DNA of 64,000 nucleotides from Alicycliphilus sp. UBA6560 (GTDB taxonomy: Bacteria > Pseudomonadota > Gammaproteobacteria > Burkholderiales > Burkholderiaceae_C), in assembly GCA_002434305.1 (NCBI GenBank), contig DJJU01000003.1, forward strand, positions 17,600-81,599, written 5' to 3'. Below are positions 33,570 to 42,740 of the stretch, piece after piece. Both the position numbers and the translations under genes were made by a program. The notes under the pieces were generated by a model. It had not been told where the DNA came from. It made no database searches and saw only the letters and a list, made by a program, of their open reading frames with translations. Each line of letters opens with the position of its first letter. The stretch's first letter is position 1.

Positions 33570-33971
33570 ATGCACGGCACGCCGCTCCTTCACCGCTTGC
33601 GCCTGATGGCCCGCGCCCTGGCGGGCCGGGTGGCGCTGGCGTGGTTCGCGCTGTCGCTGGCTGTGGCCATCGCCTCGCCCCTGGCCCAGCCGCAGGCGGC
33701 GGCCGCCGGGTCGCTGGATATGGTCTGCACCAGCGCCGGCATGGTGGAGCTGGCGGTGGCCGATGCCGGCGGGGTGCCCCGCACGGCCAGCGCGGCCCAT
33801 CTGGACTGTCCCCTGTGCCTGCCGCTGGCCGCGCCCTTGCCGCCCGCGCCGCACGGCGCGCCCCCGCCGCGCCCCGTGGTGTCGCGGGTGCTGCGGCCGG
33901 CCCCGACCGCGCCCATCGCCATCACCACGGCGGCGCCGCTGGCCGCGCGCGGCCCGCCAGCGGCCGCCTGA
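33570..33971 (+). CDS. DUF2946-family protein (probable copper-related)
   Basis: A 133-residue exported or membrane-anchored protein. It has one hydrophobic segment (VALAWFALSLAVAIASPLA) followed by a short region with the DUF2946 Cys motif in HLDCPLCLPLAAPLPP, and a Pro/Ala-rich tail. Family members are usually found beside copper and TonB-receptor genes. The next gene is a copper-binding fusion, 116 bases away past a terminator-like hairpin, which supports a copper role. A -10-like TATCAT is at 33530-33535. The start ATG at 33570 is the most plausible of several; no clear ribosome-binding site. Confidence 0.72.
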   Translation: MHGTPLLHRLRLMARALAGRVALAWFALSLAVAIASPLAQPQAAAAGSLDMVCTSAGMVELAVADAGGVPRTASAAHLDCPLCLPLAAPLPPAPHGAPPPRPVVSRVLRPAPTAPIAITTAAPLAARGPPAAA

Positions 33972-34045
33972 CGCCGCTTCGCGTGCCCCGGGCACGCCTT
34001 TCCTGATCCTCGCGCCCTCACCGCTTCCTGCTTCGGAGCGGGCGC

Positions 34046-34073
34046 GCGGCGCATGGCGCCGCCTTCTTTTTTT
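34046..34073 (+). terminator. Terminator/attenuator hairpin between DUF2946 and ycnI-pcuAC
   Basis: Seven-base perfect stem GCGGCGC/GCGCCGC with an ATG loop, followed by CTTCTTTTTTTC. It ends only 15 bases before the next start codon, so it would both terminate read-through and shape the leader of the downstream message. Confidence 0.75.
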
Positions 34074-34087
34074 CGTACGAGATTTCC

Positions 34088-34981
34088 ATGAACCGCATCC
34101 ACCTCTCCCTCCAGCTCCTGGCGTCCCTGTGCCTGGCCGCACCGGGCGCCGTGGCCCATGTCGGCCTGCCTGCGGGCGGCGCCCCCGCGGGCAGCAGCTA
34201 CGACGCCACCTTCACCGTCGGCCACGCCTGCCAGGGCGCGCAGGCCACCACGGCGCTGGCCGTGCAGCTGCCGGCCGGCTTTCGCATCACCGAAGCCGTG
34301 CCGCGCCCCGGCTGGACGCTGACCGCGCCCCCGGCCGGCAGCCAGGGCGGCGAGGTGCGCTGGACGGCGGCGTCCGCCGCCAGCGCGCTGCGCGGCCATG
34401 ACAAGGGGGCCTTCACCGTGCGCGGCGTGCTGCCCGCCACACCGGGCGTGCTCTACATCCCCGTGCACCAGGTGTGCGACGTGGGCGAGGTGCGCTGGGA
34501 CCAGGTGCCCGCCGCCGGCGACACGGCCAAGCTGGCCCGACCCGCCGCCCGCCTGGAGGTGCTGGCGGCCGGCACCGCCGCCGTGGACGTGAAGAACCCG
34601 TGGGTGCGCGCCACCGTCGCCGGCCAGGGCGGCACCGGCGCCTTCATGACGCTGCAGGCCCCGGCCGGCGCGCGGTTGGTGGGGGTTTCATCCCCCGTTG
34701 CCGGCGTGGCTGAAGTACACGAGATGAAGATGGACGGCGGCACCATGCGCATGCGCCCCATCGCCGGGCTGGACCTGCCGCCCGGCCAGAGCGTGCAGCT
34801 GGCGCCCGGCGGCTACCACGTCATGCTGATGGATTTGAAGGAGCCCCTGGCCGCCGGCCGCAGCATCCCGCTGACCCTGCGTTTCGAGGACGCCGCCGGC
34901 GCCCGCACCGAGCGCACGCTGCAGGCCGAGGTGCGCCAGGTAGCGCCGGGCGGCGCGCATGCGCCGGCGCACCAGCACTAG
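34088..34981 (+). CDS. Copper-binding YcnI (DUF1775)-PCuAC fusion protein
   Basis: Periplasmic two-domain protein (297 residues). The signal peptide cleaves after AVA, leaving His24 as the new N-terminus (HVGLPAGG), which matches the histidine-brace Cu(II) site of YcnI. Residues 24-165 are DUF1775. Residues 175-290 are PCuAC, with the Cu(I) motif HEMKMDGGTMRMRPI...YHVMLM (H-x-M ... H-x-M spacing). In other bacteria the domains are separate proteins that deliver copper to cytochrome oxidase. The C-terminus HAPAHQH adds more histidines. Copper binding here is inferred from motifs, not shown. Confidence 0.85.
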   Translation: MNRIHLSLQLLASLCLAAPGAVAHVGLPAGGAPAGSSYDATFTVGHACQGAQATTALAVQLPAGFRITEAVPRPGWTLTAPPAGSQGGEVRWTAASAASALRGHDKGAFTVRGVLPATPGVLYIPVHQVCDVGEVRWDQVPAAGDTAKLARPAARLEVLAAGTAAVDVKNPWVRATVAGQGGTGAFMTLQAPAGARLVGVSSPVAGVAEVHEMKMDGGTMRMRPIAGLDLPPGQSVQLAPGGYHVMLMDLKEPLAAGRSIPLTLRFEDAAGARTERTLQAEVRQVAPGGAHAPAHQH

Positions 34982-34996
34982 CCAGAGCCGCCTGTC

Positions 34997-36508
34997 TCAG
35001 GCAGGCACCGGCCGGGGCACCTGGTGCGGCACGTCGCCGGCCGTGGCGCACACCGGTGCGGGCGGCAGGCCGCCCACTTCGGCGGGCGTGGCCAGTTCTT
35101 CCTCCTCGCCCGGCGCCAGCAGCCGGGCGCGGCGCCATCGGCCCCAGCGGTAATAGGCCATGGTCATGGCCATGGCGACCAGGGCGCTGGCCGGGAAGCT
35201 CCACCAGATGGCGTCTGTGCCTAGCCGGTCCTGCAGGCCCCAGGCCAGCGGCACGCGAACGCCCCACAGGGCTACGGCCAGAATGGCCAGGGGCGCCAGC
35301 ACGGCGCCTGTGGCCCGCACCACGCCCGTGAGCACGAAGCTCACTCCGAAGAACAGGAACGACCACAGCGCGATGACGTTCAGGTGGCGTGCGATCTCCA
35401 GCGCCTGGCTGCCCGCAGGCAGGAACAGCGCCAGCACCGGGCGCTGGGCCGCCAGCACCACGCCGACCAGCGCGCCGGTGAGCAGGAAGTTGAAGCCCAC
35501 CCCCCAACGTGCCACGTCCGCCACCCGGTCCCAGCGCTGTGCACCCACGTTCTGCGCCGCCATGGACGAGCAGGCCGCGCCGATGGCCATGGCCGGCATC
35601 TGCACGTAGGTCCACAGCTGCAGCGCCGCGCCATAGGCCGAAGCGGTGGCCACGCCATGGGCATTGACCAAGCCCAGCATCATCAGCATGGACACCGAGA
35701 TCAGCACCATCTGCGCCCCCATGGGCAGGCCCTTGGCCAACAGCGTGCGCACGATGGCCCGGCGCGGCACGAACAGCCGCCAGTCCGTGCGGGCGATCCA
35801 CAGCGGATGGTGGCGCCAGCGCAGCCAGCCCAGCAGCGCGGCCAGCGCCAACGCGTTGGCCACGCCCGTGGACAGGCCCGATCCGGCGATACCCATCTGC
35901 GGGAAGGGCCCGATGCCGAAGATGAGCAGCGGGTTGAGCACCACGTCCAGCGCCACGGCCAGCAGCAGGAACAAAAACGGCGTGCGTGCGTCGCCCGCGC
36001 CGCGCAGCACCGCCGAGACGAAGGTGAACAGGTACAGGAACGGAATCGACAGGAACAGCATGCGCAGGTAGCTCTCCGCCAGCGGCAGCGCCTCGGCCGG
36101 CGTGCCCATGGCCGCCAGGATGTGACGCGACAGCGGCATGCCCACGGCGGCGATCAGCAGCGCCGCGGCGCCGAAGAAGGTGGCGCTGGTGCCCATGACG
36201 CAGCGCGCCTGGCGCAGGTCGTGCGCGCCCACGGCCTGCGCCACCAGGATGGTCGCCGCCATGCCGATGCCGAAGACCGCGCCGATCAGCAGGAACAGGA
36301 TGTTGTTGGCGTTGGCCGTGGCGGTCAGTGCCGCCTCGCCCAGATGTCCGCCGACCCAGTAGGCGTTGACCGAGCCGTTGAGCGACTGCAGCACGTTGCC
36401 GCCCAGGATGGGCAGGGCAAAGCGCAGCAGGGTGGGAGCGATGGCGCCGTGCGTGAGGTCGCGCGTGCCGGTGGCACCACGGGCGACGGAAGCGGGAGAG
36501 CTGGGCAT
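34997..36508 (-). CDS. MATE-family multidrug/toxin efflux transporter
   Basis: Inner-membrane cation/drug antiporter with 12 helices in two similar halves. The 503-residue product opens MPSSPASVARGATGTRDL, then has the family helix LPILGGNVLQSLNGSVNAYW and the conserved loop AGDARTPFLFLLLAVALDVV in TM6-7. Start chosen at 36508; an upstream frame adds about 37 unlikely residues. It diverges from the creatininase-family gene, whose start lies 115 bases away. Substrate unknown. Confidence 0.92.
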   Translation of the reverse strand: MPSSPASVARGATGTRDLTHGAIAPTLLRFALPILGGNVLQSLNGSVNAYWVGGHLGEAALTATANANNILFLLIGAVFGIGMAATILVAQAVGAHDLRQARCVMGTSATFFGAAALLIAAVGMPLSRHILAAMGTPAEALPLAESYLRMLFLSIPFLYLFTFVSAVLRGAGDARTPFLFLLLAVALDVVLNPLLIFGIGPFPQMGIAGSGLSTGVANALALAALLGWLRWRHHPLWIARTDWRLFVPRRAIVRTLLAKGLPMGAQMVLISVSMLMMLGLVNAHGVATASAYGAALQLWTYVQMPAMAIGAACSSMAAQNVGAQRWDRVADVARWGVGFNFLLTGALVGVVLAAQRPVLALFLPAGSQALEIARHLNVIALWSFLFFGVSFVLTGVVRATGAVLAPLAILAVALWGVRVPLAWGLQDRLGTDAIWWSFPASALVAMAMTMAYYRWGRWRRARLLAPGEEEELATPAEVGGLPPAPVCATAGDVPHQVPRPVPA

Positions 36509-36622
36509 CGCGCGATGCTGGCGGCAGGCCGTGGCCCCGGCTGTCGGCAGATGCCGACCACCGATGGCGGGCAGCGGGCAGGTTTGCCATCGGCCAGGCC
36601 CGTGCCGCCTAACATCCACCCC

Positions 36623-37438
36623 ATGCCATACCCCTCACGCTTTTGGTCCGACCTGTCCACGCATGACTTTTCCGAGGCCATGGTCTCGGGCCTGGCGGCG
36701 CGAACGGTGGCGGTGCTGCCCGTGGCCGCCGTCGAGCAGCACGGCCCGCACCTGCCGCTGCATGTGGACGCCACGCTGCTGCAGGGCGTGATCGGCGCGG
36801 CGCTGCCGCTGTTGCCGCACGAGCTGCCGGTGCTGCTGCTGCCGCCGCAGAACATCGGCCTGTCCACCGAGCACCTGGCCTATCCTGGCACGCTTACGCT
36901 GGCACCGGCCACGCTGCTGGCGCTGTGGACGGAACTGGGCGAATGCGTGGCGCGCGCCGGCGTGCAGAAGCTGCTGCTGCTCAACGGCCATGGCGGCAAC
37001 GTGGCGCCCATGGACATCGCGGCGCGCGAGCTGCGCCAGCGCTGCGGCCTGCTGGTCTACAGCAGCAGCTGGTTCAGCCTGCCGCTGCCCGATGCCGTGC
37101 AGGGGCTGTTCAGCGCCGAGGAGCTCCGCTTCGGCATCCACGGCGGGGAGATCGAGACTTCGATGATGCTGCACCTGGCGCCCCAGGCGGTTCGTATGGA
37201 GCGTGCGGACCAGTGGCGCTCGTCCTCGCAGGACCGGGCCGAGCGCTTGGCCCTGCTGGGCAACGGCCGCAGCGCCAAGATGGGCTGGGCCATGCAGGAC
37301 TACCACCCGAGCGGCGCCGTGGGCAACGCCGCCGCGGCCACCGCGGATAAGGGCCGGGCGGTGGTGGAGGCGGCAGGACAGGCGCTGGCGCAGATGCTGC
37401 AGGAGCTGTGCGCGCTGCCGTGGCCGGCGCAGGGCTAG
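36623..37438 (+). CDS. Creatininase-family metallohydrolase
   Basis: Amidohydrolase-type enzyme with two divalent metals. Motifs in order: PVAAVEQHGPHLPLHVDA (metal ligands Glu, His, Asp), PPQNIGLSTEH, LLLNGHGGNVAPMD and GIHGGEIETSMMLHLAP (Glu). Length is 271 residues, typical. Relatives act on creatinine, FAPy-type deaminated flavin precursors or mycofactocin peptides; nothing here tells which. The ATG at 36623 (MPYPSRFWSDLSTHDFS) is chosen because the family N-terminus starts here. Confidence 0.88.
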   Translation: MPYPSRFWSDLSTHDFSEAMVSGLAARTVAVLPVAAVEQHGPHLPLHVDATLLQGVIGAALPLLPHELPVLLLPPQNIGLSTEHLAYPGTLTLAPATLLALWTELGECVARAGVQKLLLLNGHGGNVAPMDIAARELRQRCGLLVYSSSWFSLPLPDAVQGLFSAEELRFGIHGGEIETSMMLHLAPQAVRMERADQWRSSSQDRAERLALLGNGRSAKMGWAMQDYHPSGAVGNAAAATADKGRAVVEAAGQALAQMLQELCALPWPAQG

Positions 37439-37442
37439 AAGA

Positions 37443-38096
37443 TCAGGCGTGGGCCTCGTCGTCCAGGCCGCCGTCCTCCAGGTGCTGGGTGTCGGCCCAG
37501 CCGACCAGCGACAGGCCGCCGGGTGTCCACAACAGGCGGTTGATGGCGGCGTTGGCCAGCTGCCAAGTGCGCGGGGCCTGCAGATCCAGCCGGGTGGCCA
37601 GGCGGTAGAGCACGTCCATCACCCCGCCATGGGCCACCAGCACCACCTGCTCGCCGCCGTGGCGCGCGGCCAGGCGGTGCACCGTCTCCTGCACGCGCTC
37701 GCGCAGGGCGGTCAGCGACTCGCCGCCGCCGGCGGGTGTGAAGTCGGGGTCGCGCTTGCGCCACAGCAGGGCGTGCTGCGGCGATTCCTTCTCGATCTGC
37801 GCAAAGGTGCGGCCCTCGAAGTCGCCAAAGCCGCGCTCGCGCAGGCCAGCATCGGCCGCCAGGGGCGCCCCGGTGGCCTGGGCGATGGCCTGGGCCGTGG
37901 CCCAGGCGCGTTGCAGGTCGCTGCTGTAGATGGCGGCCACGCTTTCGCCGGCCAGGGCGGCGGCCACGCGGCGGGCCTGGCGCTGGCCGGTGTCGTTCAG
38001 CGCGATGTCTTGGTGGCCCTGGATGCGGGTGTCCACGTTCCAGGGGGTTTCGCCATGGCGGATGGCGATGATGCGCGTGGCTTGCTGCTGCTCCAT
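37443..38096 (-). CDS. Histidine-phosphatase family protein (PhoE/GpmB-like)
   Basis: A 217-residue phosphatase of the phosphoglycerate-mutase fold. The catalytic RHG lies in IIAIRHGETPWNVDTRIQGH, the second His in VVLVAHGGVMDVLYRLA, and the conserved core YSSDLQRAWATAQAIA between them. The start is the ATG at 38096 (MEQQQATRIIAI); the longer frame above is not supported. The gene ends 5 bases after the convergent creatininase-family stop. Substrate unknown. Confidence 0.9.
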   Translation of the reverse strand: MEQQQATRIIAIRHGETPWNVDTRIQGHQDIALNDTGQRQARRVAAALAGESVAAIYSSDLQRAWATAQAIAQATGAPLAADAGLRERGFGDFEGRTFAQIEKESPQHALLWRKRDPDFTPAGGGESLTALRERVQETVHRLAARHGGEQVVLVAHGGVMDVLYRLATRLDLQAPRTWQLANAAINRLLWTPGGLSLVGWADTQHLEDGGLDDEAHA

Positions 38097-38124
38097 CGGC
38101 GGTCGGGCGGGACGTGCGGCGCGT

Positions 38125-38751
38125 TCAGCGCGGCGGCATGACTTCGGTGCGCACGCGGCGCTCGGTGGCGGGCGGGCGCGGAAAGCCACTGAGGGCCTGG
38201 TCGAACAGCACGCCGTAGATGGCCGGGTCGCTGGTCCAAACGTCCTCGTACACGGCCGAGGTCTCGTACACCACCTGCTGGCTGGCCGCGTCGCGCAGCA
38301 CCAGCGTGACCTTGCGGTGGTACAGCGTGGGCGGGCCGTCCATCATCCAGCCCATGCCCAGCCCTACGCCCATGCCACGCCCGCCCCAGCCCAGGCCCCA
38401 GCCGAAGCGGCCGTAGAACGGGTCGGTGGCGTAGTACGGCCAGTCGCGCGGCACGGCATAGCCGCCCTCCGCGCCGATCTGCGCCACCAGGCTGGCGCGG
38501 GCCTCGTCGCGCTGCAGGCCGACGCGGGCCAGCGCGCGCACGGCCTCGGCCTCGATGGCGGCGAAGGCATCGGGCCGGGCCTGCTGCGAGGGCAGGCGCT
38601 CGATGCGGTAGGTGGGCGGGCTGGGCAGGGTGGCCAGGGTGGAGAAGCTGCGCACGTCGCTCTCGACGAGGCGCGGTCCGGCGCAGGCGGCCAGCAAGGC
38701 CGCGGCGCACAGCACCAGGGTGGTGGACAACAGGCGGCGCAGGTAGGACAT
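38125..38751 (-). CDS. DUF4136 lipoprotein
   Basis: Predicted lipoprotein of 208 residues. The signal peptide (LLSTTLVLCAAALLAACAG) ends in the lipobox LAAC. The mature part contains a Gly/Trp-rich stretch with repeated GRFGWGLGWGGRGMGVGLGM, then RKVTLVLRDAASQQVVYET and a basic C-terminus. DUF4136 proteins are common outer-envelope lipoproteins of unknown role. AAGGAG nine bases upstream supports the ATG at 38751. It lies 28 bases upstream of the histidine-phosphatase gene in the same orientation. Confidence 0.83.
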   Translation of the reverse strand: MSYLRRLLSTTLVLCAAALLAACAGPRLVESDVRSFSTLATLPSPPTYRIERLPSQQARPDAFAAIEAEAVRALARVGLQRDEARASLVAQIGAEGGYAVPRDWPYYATDPFYGRFGWGLGWGGRGMGVGLGMGWMMDGPPTLYHRKVTLVLRDAASQQVVYETSAVYEDVWTSDPAIYGVLFDQALSGFPRPPATERRVRTEVMPPR

Positions 38752-38835
38752 GGCAGTGGCTCCTTGGCAATCCATGCTACGAACTGGGGCGACGGCGCGG
38801 CGCCGGACGGAGCGCCGCAGGCGTGTCCGCGGCGG

Positions 38836-39786
38836 TCAACCCAACTGCACCACCTGCAGGCCTGGCAGGCCGGGGGCAACGGGGAACTCCTCATGGTCGA
38901 AGGCCATGTCGCCATCCGGGCTGGCCACACCCGTGGCCTTGGCATTCTGGAAGTCGTGCAGGCGCGGGTCCATCATGTGGGTGGTCACCACGTGGCCCAT
39001 GGCGCGCAGCATGCTTTCGATGCGGCCGGGGAACTTCTTGTCCCACTCGCGCAGCATTTCGTTCACGGCCACGCGCTGCAGGCCGTCCTGGCTGCCGCAC
39101 AGGTTGCACGGGATGATGGGGAACTGCTGGTACTGCGCCCAGCGCGCCGTATCTTTCTCGGGCACGTAGCACAGCGGGCGGATCACCACGTGCTTGCCGT
39201 CGTCGCTGACCAGCTTTGGCGGCATGCCCTTCATGCGCCCGCCGTAGAACATGTTGAGCATCAGCGTGGCCACGATGTCGTCGCGGTGGTGGCCCAGGGC
39301 AATCTTTGTGGCACCCAGCTCGTCCGCCACCTTGTACAGGATGGCGCGGCGCAGGCGCGAGCACAGGCTGCAGGTGGTCTTGCCCTCGGGCACCACGCGC
39401 TTGACCACGCTGTAGGTGTCCTGGTTCTCGATGTGGAAGTCCACCCCGATGCTCTTGAAGTAGTCGGGCAGCACGTGCTCGGGAAAGCCGGGCTGCTTCT
39501 GGTCCAGGTTCACGGCCACGATGCTGAACTGCACCGGGGCGCGCCGCTGCAGCTTGCGCAGGATGTCCAGCAGCGTGTAGCTGTCCTTGCCGCCGGACAT
39601 GCAGACCATGACCCGGTCGCCTTCCGCGATCATGTTGAAGTCCATGATGGCGCGGCCCACTTCGCGGCACAGGCGTTTTTCCAGCTTGTGCGCCTCGCGC
39701 TCGATCTTGGGCTTGGCGCCGGCGGTTTCGGTGGCAGTGGGTGGGGTGGCTTCGGCAAGCCAGGGGGATTCGGTGGCGGCGTTCAT
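38836..39786 (-). CDS. ttcA: tRNA 2-thiocytidine synthetase TtcA
   Basis: Iron-sulfur enzyme that thiolates cytidine-32 of tRNA using ATP. The 316-residue product contains the PP-loop MSGGKDSYTLL (about 62-72), the two Fe-S cysteines in TTCSLCSRLRR, and the later Cys in IIPCNLCGSQDGLQR. Length and motif order match TtcA. The ATG at 39786 (MNAATESPWLAEATPP) is chosen; upstream frame is not conserved. The divergent GGDEF-EAL gene begins 164 bases away. Confidence 0.95.
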   Translation of the reverse strand: MNAATESPWLAEATPPTATETAGAKPKIEREAHKLEKRLCREVGRAIMDFNMIAEGDRVMVCMSGGKDSYTLLDILRKLQRRAPVQFSIVAVNLDQKQPGFPEHVLPDYFKSIGVDFHIENQDTYSVVKRVVPEGKTTCSLCSRLRRAILYKVADELGATKIALGHHRDDIVATLMLNMFYGGRMKGMPPKLVSDDGKHVVIRPLCYVPEKDTARWAQYQQFPIIPCNLCGSQDGLQRVAVNEMLREWDKKFPGRIESMLRAMGHVVTTHMMDPRLHDFQNAKATGVASPDGDMAFDHEEFPVAPGLPGLQVVQLG

Positions 39787-39950
39787 GGCGGCAGGGAGGG
39801 AGAAAAGGCAGCTGGCCGCCCACGGCGGCCAAAGGTCGGGATTTTCCCTGCATTGGCGCCGTAGCGGTGCGCCGCAGGGTTTTCGCAGCCGCGCTGCGTT
39901 GCCGGTGCATGGTAATGTTGTTGCATCCGGAAACAAACAAGCCAGCGCCC

Positions 39951-42734
39951 ATGTCGATGCGCCAGCCCCTTCCGCATTCGCTGACCACGCGCATCGCTGC
40001 GCTGGTCCTGGTCTTCCTTTTGGCGGGCATGTGGTCGCTGGCCTGGTATGCCGACCACCGGCTGCGCCAGGACATGCGCGAGCAGCTGCAGGCGCAGCAG
40101 CAGGCCGTGGCCGCGCTGCTGGGGCGCGAGGTGGAGCGCACCCTGCGCGAGCGCGGCAATGCGCTGGAGGTAGTGGCCCGCGGCCTGCACGGCAGCGCCC
40201 AGGAGCTGACCGGGCTGCTGGCGCGCCAGCCGGTGCTGCAGCAGATGTTCACCGCCGGCTACTACGTGACCGACATCCAGGGCCAGGCCATCGCCGCCTA
40301 CCCGCCGCAGCTGGCGCCGCAGCGGCGCGGCCACGCGCCCGGGCGCCATGTGCAGGAGGCCCTGGCGGGACAGATCGCTGTCAGCGACCCCATGCCGGGC
40401 CTGGTGGCCAACCGGCCCGAGGTGGCCATCGCCGCGCCGGTGCCAGGGGCCGACGGCCGGCCCGCGGGGACGCTGGTGGGCGTGGTCAAGCTGCGCGAGG
40501 ACGGCCTGCTGCAGCCCCTGCCCGGCTCGGAGGGACAGGACTACGCCGTCATCGACCGGCGCACCCGCACCGTCGTGGCCGCCAGTGCCGAGCAGCTGGT
40601 GCTGCAATCGCTGCCGGCTGCCGGACAGGACGCGCAGCTGGACGGCATCCTGGCCGGTGGCGACGGCAGCATCATCCGGCCCATCGGCGAACAGACCCGG
40701 CTGGCCTCGGTACGCCACCTGACGGCCGTGCCCTGGCTGGTCGTGGTCTCGCAGCCGCTGGCGCAGCTGACGGCCCCGCTGGACGCAATGCGCCAGCACA
40801 TCCTGCTGGCGGCGCTGGTGCTCACACTGCTGGCCGCCGGCGGGCTGTGGTGGATGCTGCGCCGCGCGCTGCAGCCACTGGAGCAGATGGGCCACACGCT
40901 GGCCGCCATGGCCGAGGACGGCGCGCCGCTGCAGCCCCTGGCGCCGCAAAAGACGCGCGAGCTGTCCCAGCTGGTGCGCGGCTGCAACCACCTGCTGGCC
41001 GAGCTGGGCCAGCGCCAGCAGGCGCTGGGCGAGAGCCAGCAGCGCTACCAGGCGGCCTTCCAGATCAGCCCGGACTCGCTGGACATCACGCGCGTGTCCG
41101 ACGGCGTGCACATCGATGTGAATGCCGGCTTCGAGCGGCTGTTCGGCTGGCCGCGCGAGCTGGTGCTGGGCCGCTCGGGCCTGGAACTGGGGGTGTGGAA
41201 CGAGGGCGACGCCGCCATCCGCGCGCAGTTCGTCGAGCAGGTGCTGACTGAGGGCATGGCCGTCGACATCGAGCAGCGCCTGTACCGGCGCGACGGCACG
41301 CCGGTCACGGTGCTGCTCAGCGCCAGCCTGCTGGACGTGGCTGGCGAGCCCTGCATGCTCTGGGTGGCCCACGACGTGACGGCCGACCGCGCCGCCAGCG
41401 AGCACATCCGGCGCCTGACCTCCACCGACCAGCTCACCGGCCTGCCCAACGTGCAGGAGTTTCTGCAGCAGCTGGAGCAGGCGCAGGGCCGCTGCCTGCT
41501 GGGCCAGCGCCTGGCGGCGCTGCTGTGTGTGGATCTGGACGACTTCAAGACCGTCAACGACAGCCAGGGCCGCGAGCACGGTGACCAGCTGCTGCGCGAG
41601 GTGGCGCGGCGCATCGGCGCCGAGATCGCCGGCCAGGGCCCGCTGGCGCGCCTGGGGGGCGACGAATTCCTGGTGCTGCTGTCCGACCTGCCCGGGCCGC
41701 TGGGCGCTGCCGCGCGCGCCGCCGAGGCCATGGCCCACCGACTGGCCGAGCTGTTGGGCCAGCCGCTGGAGGTGGAGGGCACGCGCCACAGCCTGAGCGT
41801 GGGCGTGGGCATCGTGGTGCTGGACGAGAGCCATCAGGAGTCGCGCGAGCTGCTGCGCCGCGCGGCCCTGGCGCTGAACCAGGCCAAGGCCACGGGCCCG
41901 GGCGTGGTGCTGTTCTTCGAGCCGCAGATGCAGGACGAGGTCAGCAGCCGGGCGCGGCTGCAGCGCAGCCTGCGCGAGGCGCTGCAGCAGCAGAACTTCG
42001 AGCTGCACTACCAGCCGCAGCTGGACCAGCGCGGCGCCGTGGTCGGCGTGGAGGCCCTGGTGCGCTGGCCCCTGCAGGGCCAGGGCATGGTGTCGCCGGC
42101 TGAGTTCATTCCGCTGGCGGAGAAGACCGGGCTGATCGTGCCGCTGGGCCGCTGGATCCTGCACACCGCCTGCAGCCAGCTGGCGCAGTGGTCGCGCGAG
42201 CCGCTGCGCCGCCACCTGGACATGGCGGTGAACGTGAGCGCCGGGCAGTTCCAGCAGGACGACTTCGTGGACCAGGTCAAGGAGGTGCTGGCGCAGACCG
42301 GCGCGCCGGCCGACCGGCTGAAGATCGAGCTGACCGAGAGCCTGATGCTGTACGAGATCGGCCCCGTCATCGAGCGCATGAAGGAGCTGCGCAGGCTGGG
42401 CGTGCGCTTTTCGCTGGACGACTTCGGCACCGGGTTTTCATCGCTGGCCTATTTGAAGCGCCTGCCGCTGCAGCAGCTCAAGATCGACCAGGGCTTCGTG
42501 CGCGACATCCTGGAGGACCACAACGACGCGGCCATCGCCCGCACCGTGATCGCCCTGGGCGACAGCCTGGGGCTGGAGGTGATCGCCGAGGGCGTGGAGA
42601 CCCAGGCGCACTGCGACCTGCTGGCGCAGTGGGGCTGTCGCCTCTACCAGGGCTACTGGTTCAGCCGGCCGCTGCCCGCGGTGCAGCTGGAGGCGTTCCT
42701 GAGCGAGCGCGATGCGGCTGCCCGGCTGGCCTGA
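39951..42734 (+). CDS. Membrane diguanylate cyclase/phosphodiesterase (sensor-PAS-GGDEF-EAL)
   Basis: Controls cyclic di-GMP. Domains in the 927-residue protein: TM1 at about 15-30, periplasmic Cache-like sensor to about 290, TM2 (ILLAALVLTLLAAGGLWWML), HAMP-like segment, PAS near 365-480, GGDEF at about 490-640 and EAL at about 675-915. The GGDEF active site is intact (ARLGGDEFLVLL); the allosteric RxxD I-site upstream of it is absent. The EAL motif (VGVEALVRWP) and DDFGTGFSSLAYLKRLPLQQ are intact, so both activities are possible. Start uncertain: ATG at 39951 or 39957, or 39909. Confidence 0.92.
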   Translation: MSMRQPLPHSLTTRIAALVLVFLLAGMWSLAWYADHRLRQDMREQLQAQQQAVAALLGREVERTLRERGNALEVVARGLHGSAQELTGLLARQPVLQQMFTAGYYVTDIQGQAIAAYPPQLAPQRRGHAPGRHVQEALAGQIAVSDPMPGLVANRPEVAIAAPVPGADGRPAGTLVGVVKLREDGLLQPLPGSEGQDYAVIDRRTRTVVAASAEQLVLQSLPAAGQDAQLDGILAGGDGSIIRPIGEQTRLASVRHLTAVPWLVVVSQPLAQLTAPLDAMRQHILLAALVLTLLAAGGLWWMLRRALQPLEQMGHTLAAMAEDGAPLQPLAPQKTRELSQLVRGCNHLLAELGQRQQALGESQQRYQAAFQISPDSLDITRVSDGVHIDVNAGFERLFGWPRELVLGRSGLELGVWNEGDAAIRAQFVEQVLTEGMAVDIEQRLYRRDGTPVTVLLSASLLDVAGEPCMLWVAHDVTADRAASEHIRRLTSTDQLTGLPNVQEFLQQLEQAQGRCLLGQRLAALLCVDLDDFKTVNDSQGREHGDQLLREVARRIGAEIAGQGPLARLGGDEFLVLLSDLPGPLGAAARAAEAMAHRLAELLGQPLEVEGTRHSLSVGVGIVVLDESHQESRELLRRAALALNQAKATGPGVVLFFEPQMQDEVSSRARLQRSLREALQQQNFELHYQPQLDQRGAVVGVEALVRWPLQGQGMVSPAEFIPLAEKTGLIVPLGRWILHTACSQLAQWSREPLRRHLDMAVNVSAGQFQQDDFVDQVKEVLAQTGAPADRLKIELTESLMLYEIGPVIERMKELRRLGVRFSLDDFGTGFSSLAYLKRLPLQQLKIDQGFVRDILEDHNDAAIARTVIALGDSLGLEVIAEGVETQAHCDLLAQWGCRLYQGYWFSRPLPAVQLEAFLSERDAAARLA

Positions 42735-42740
42735 GGGCGC

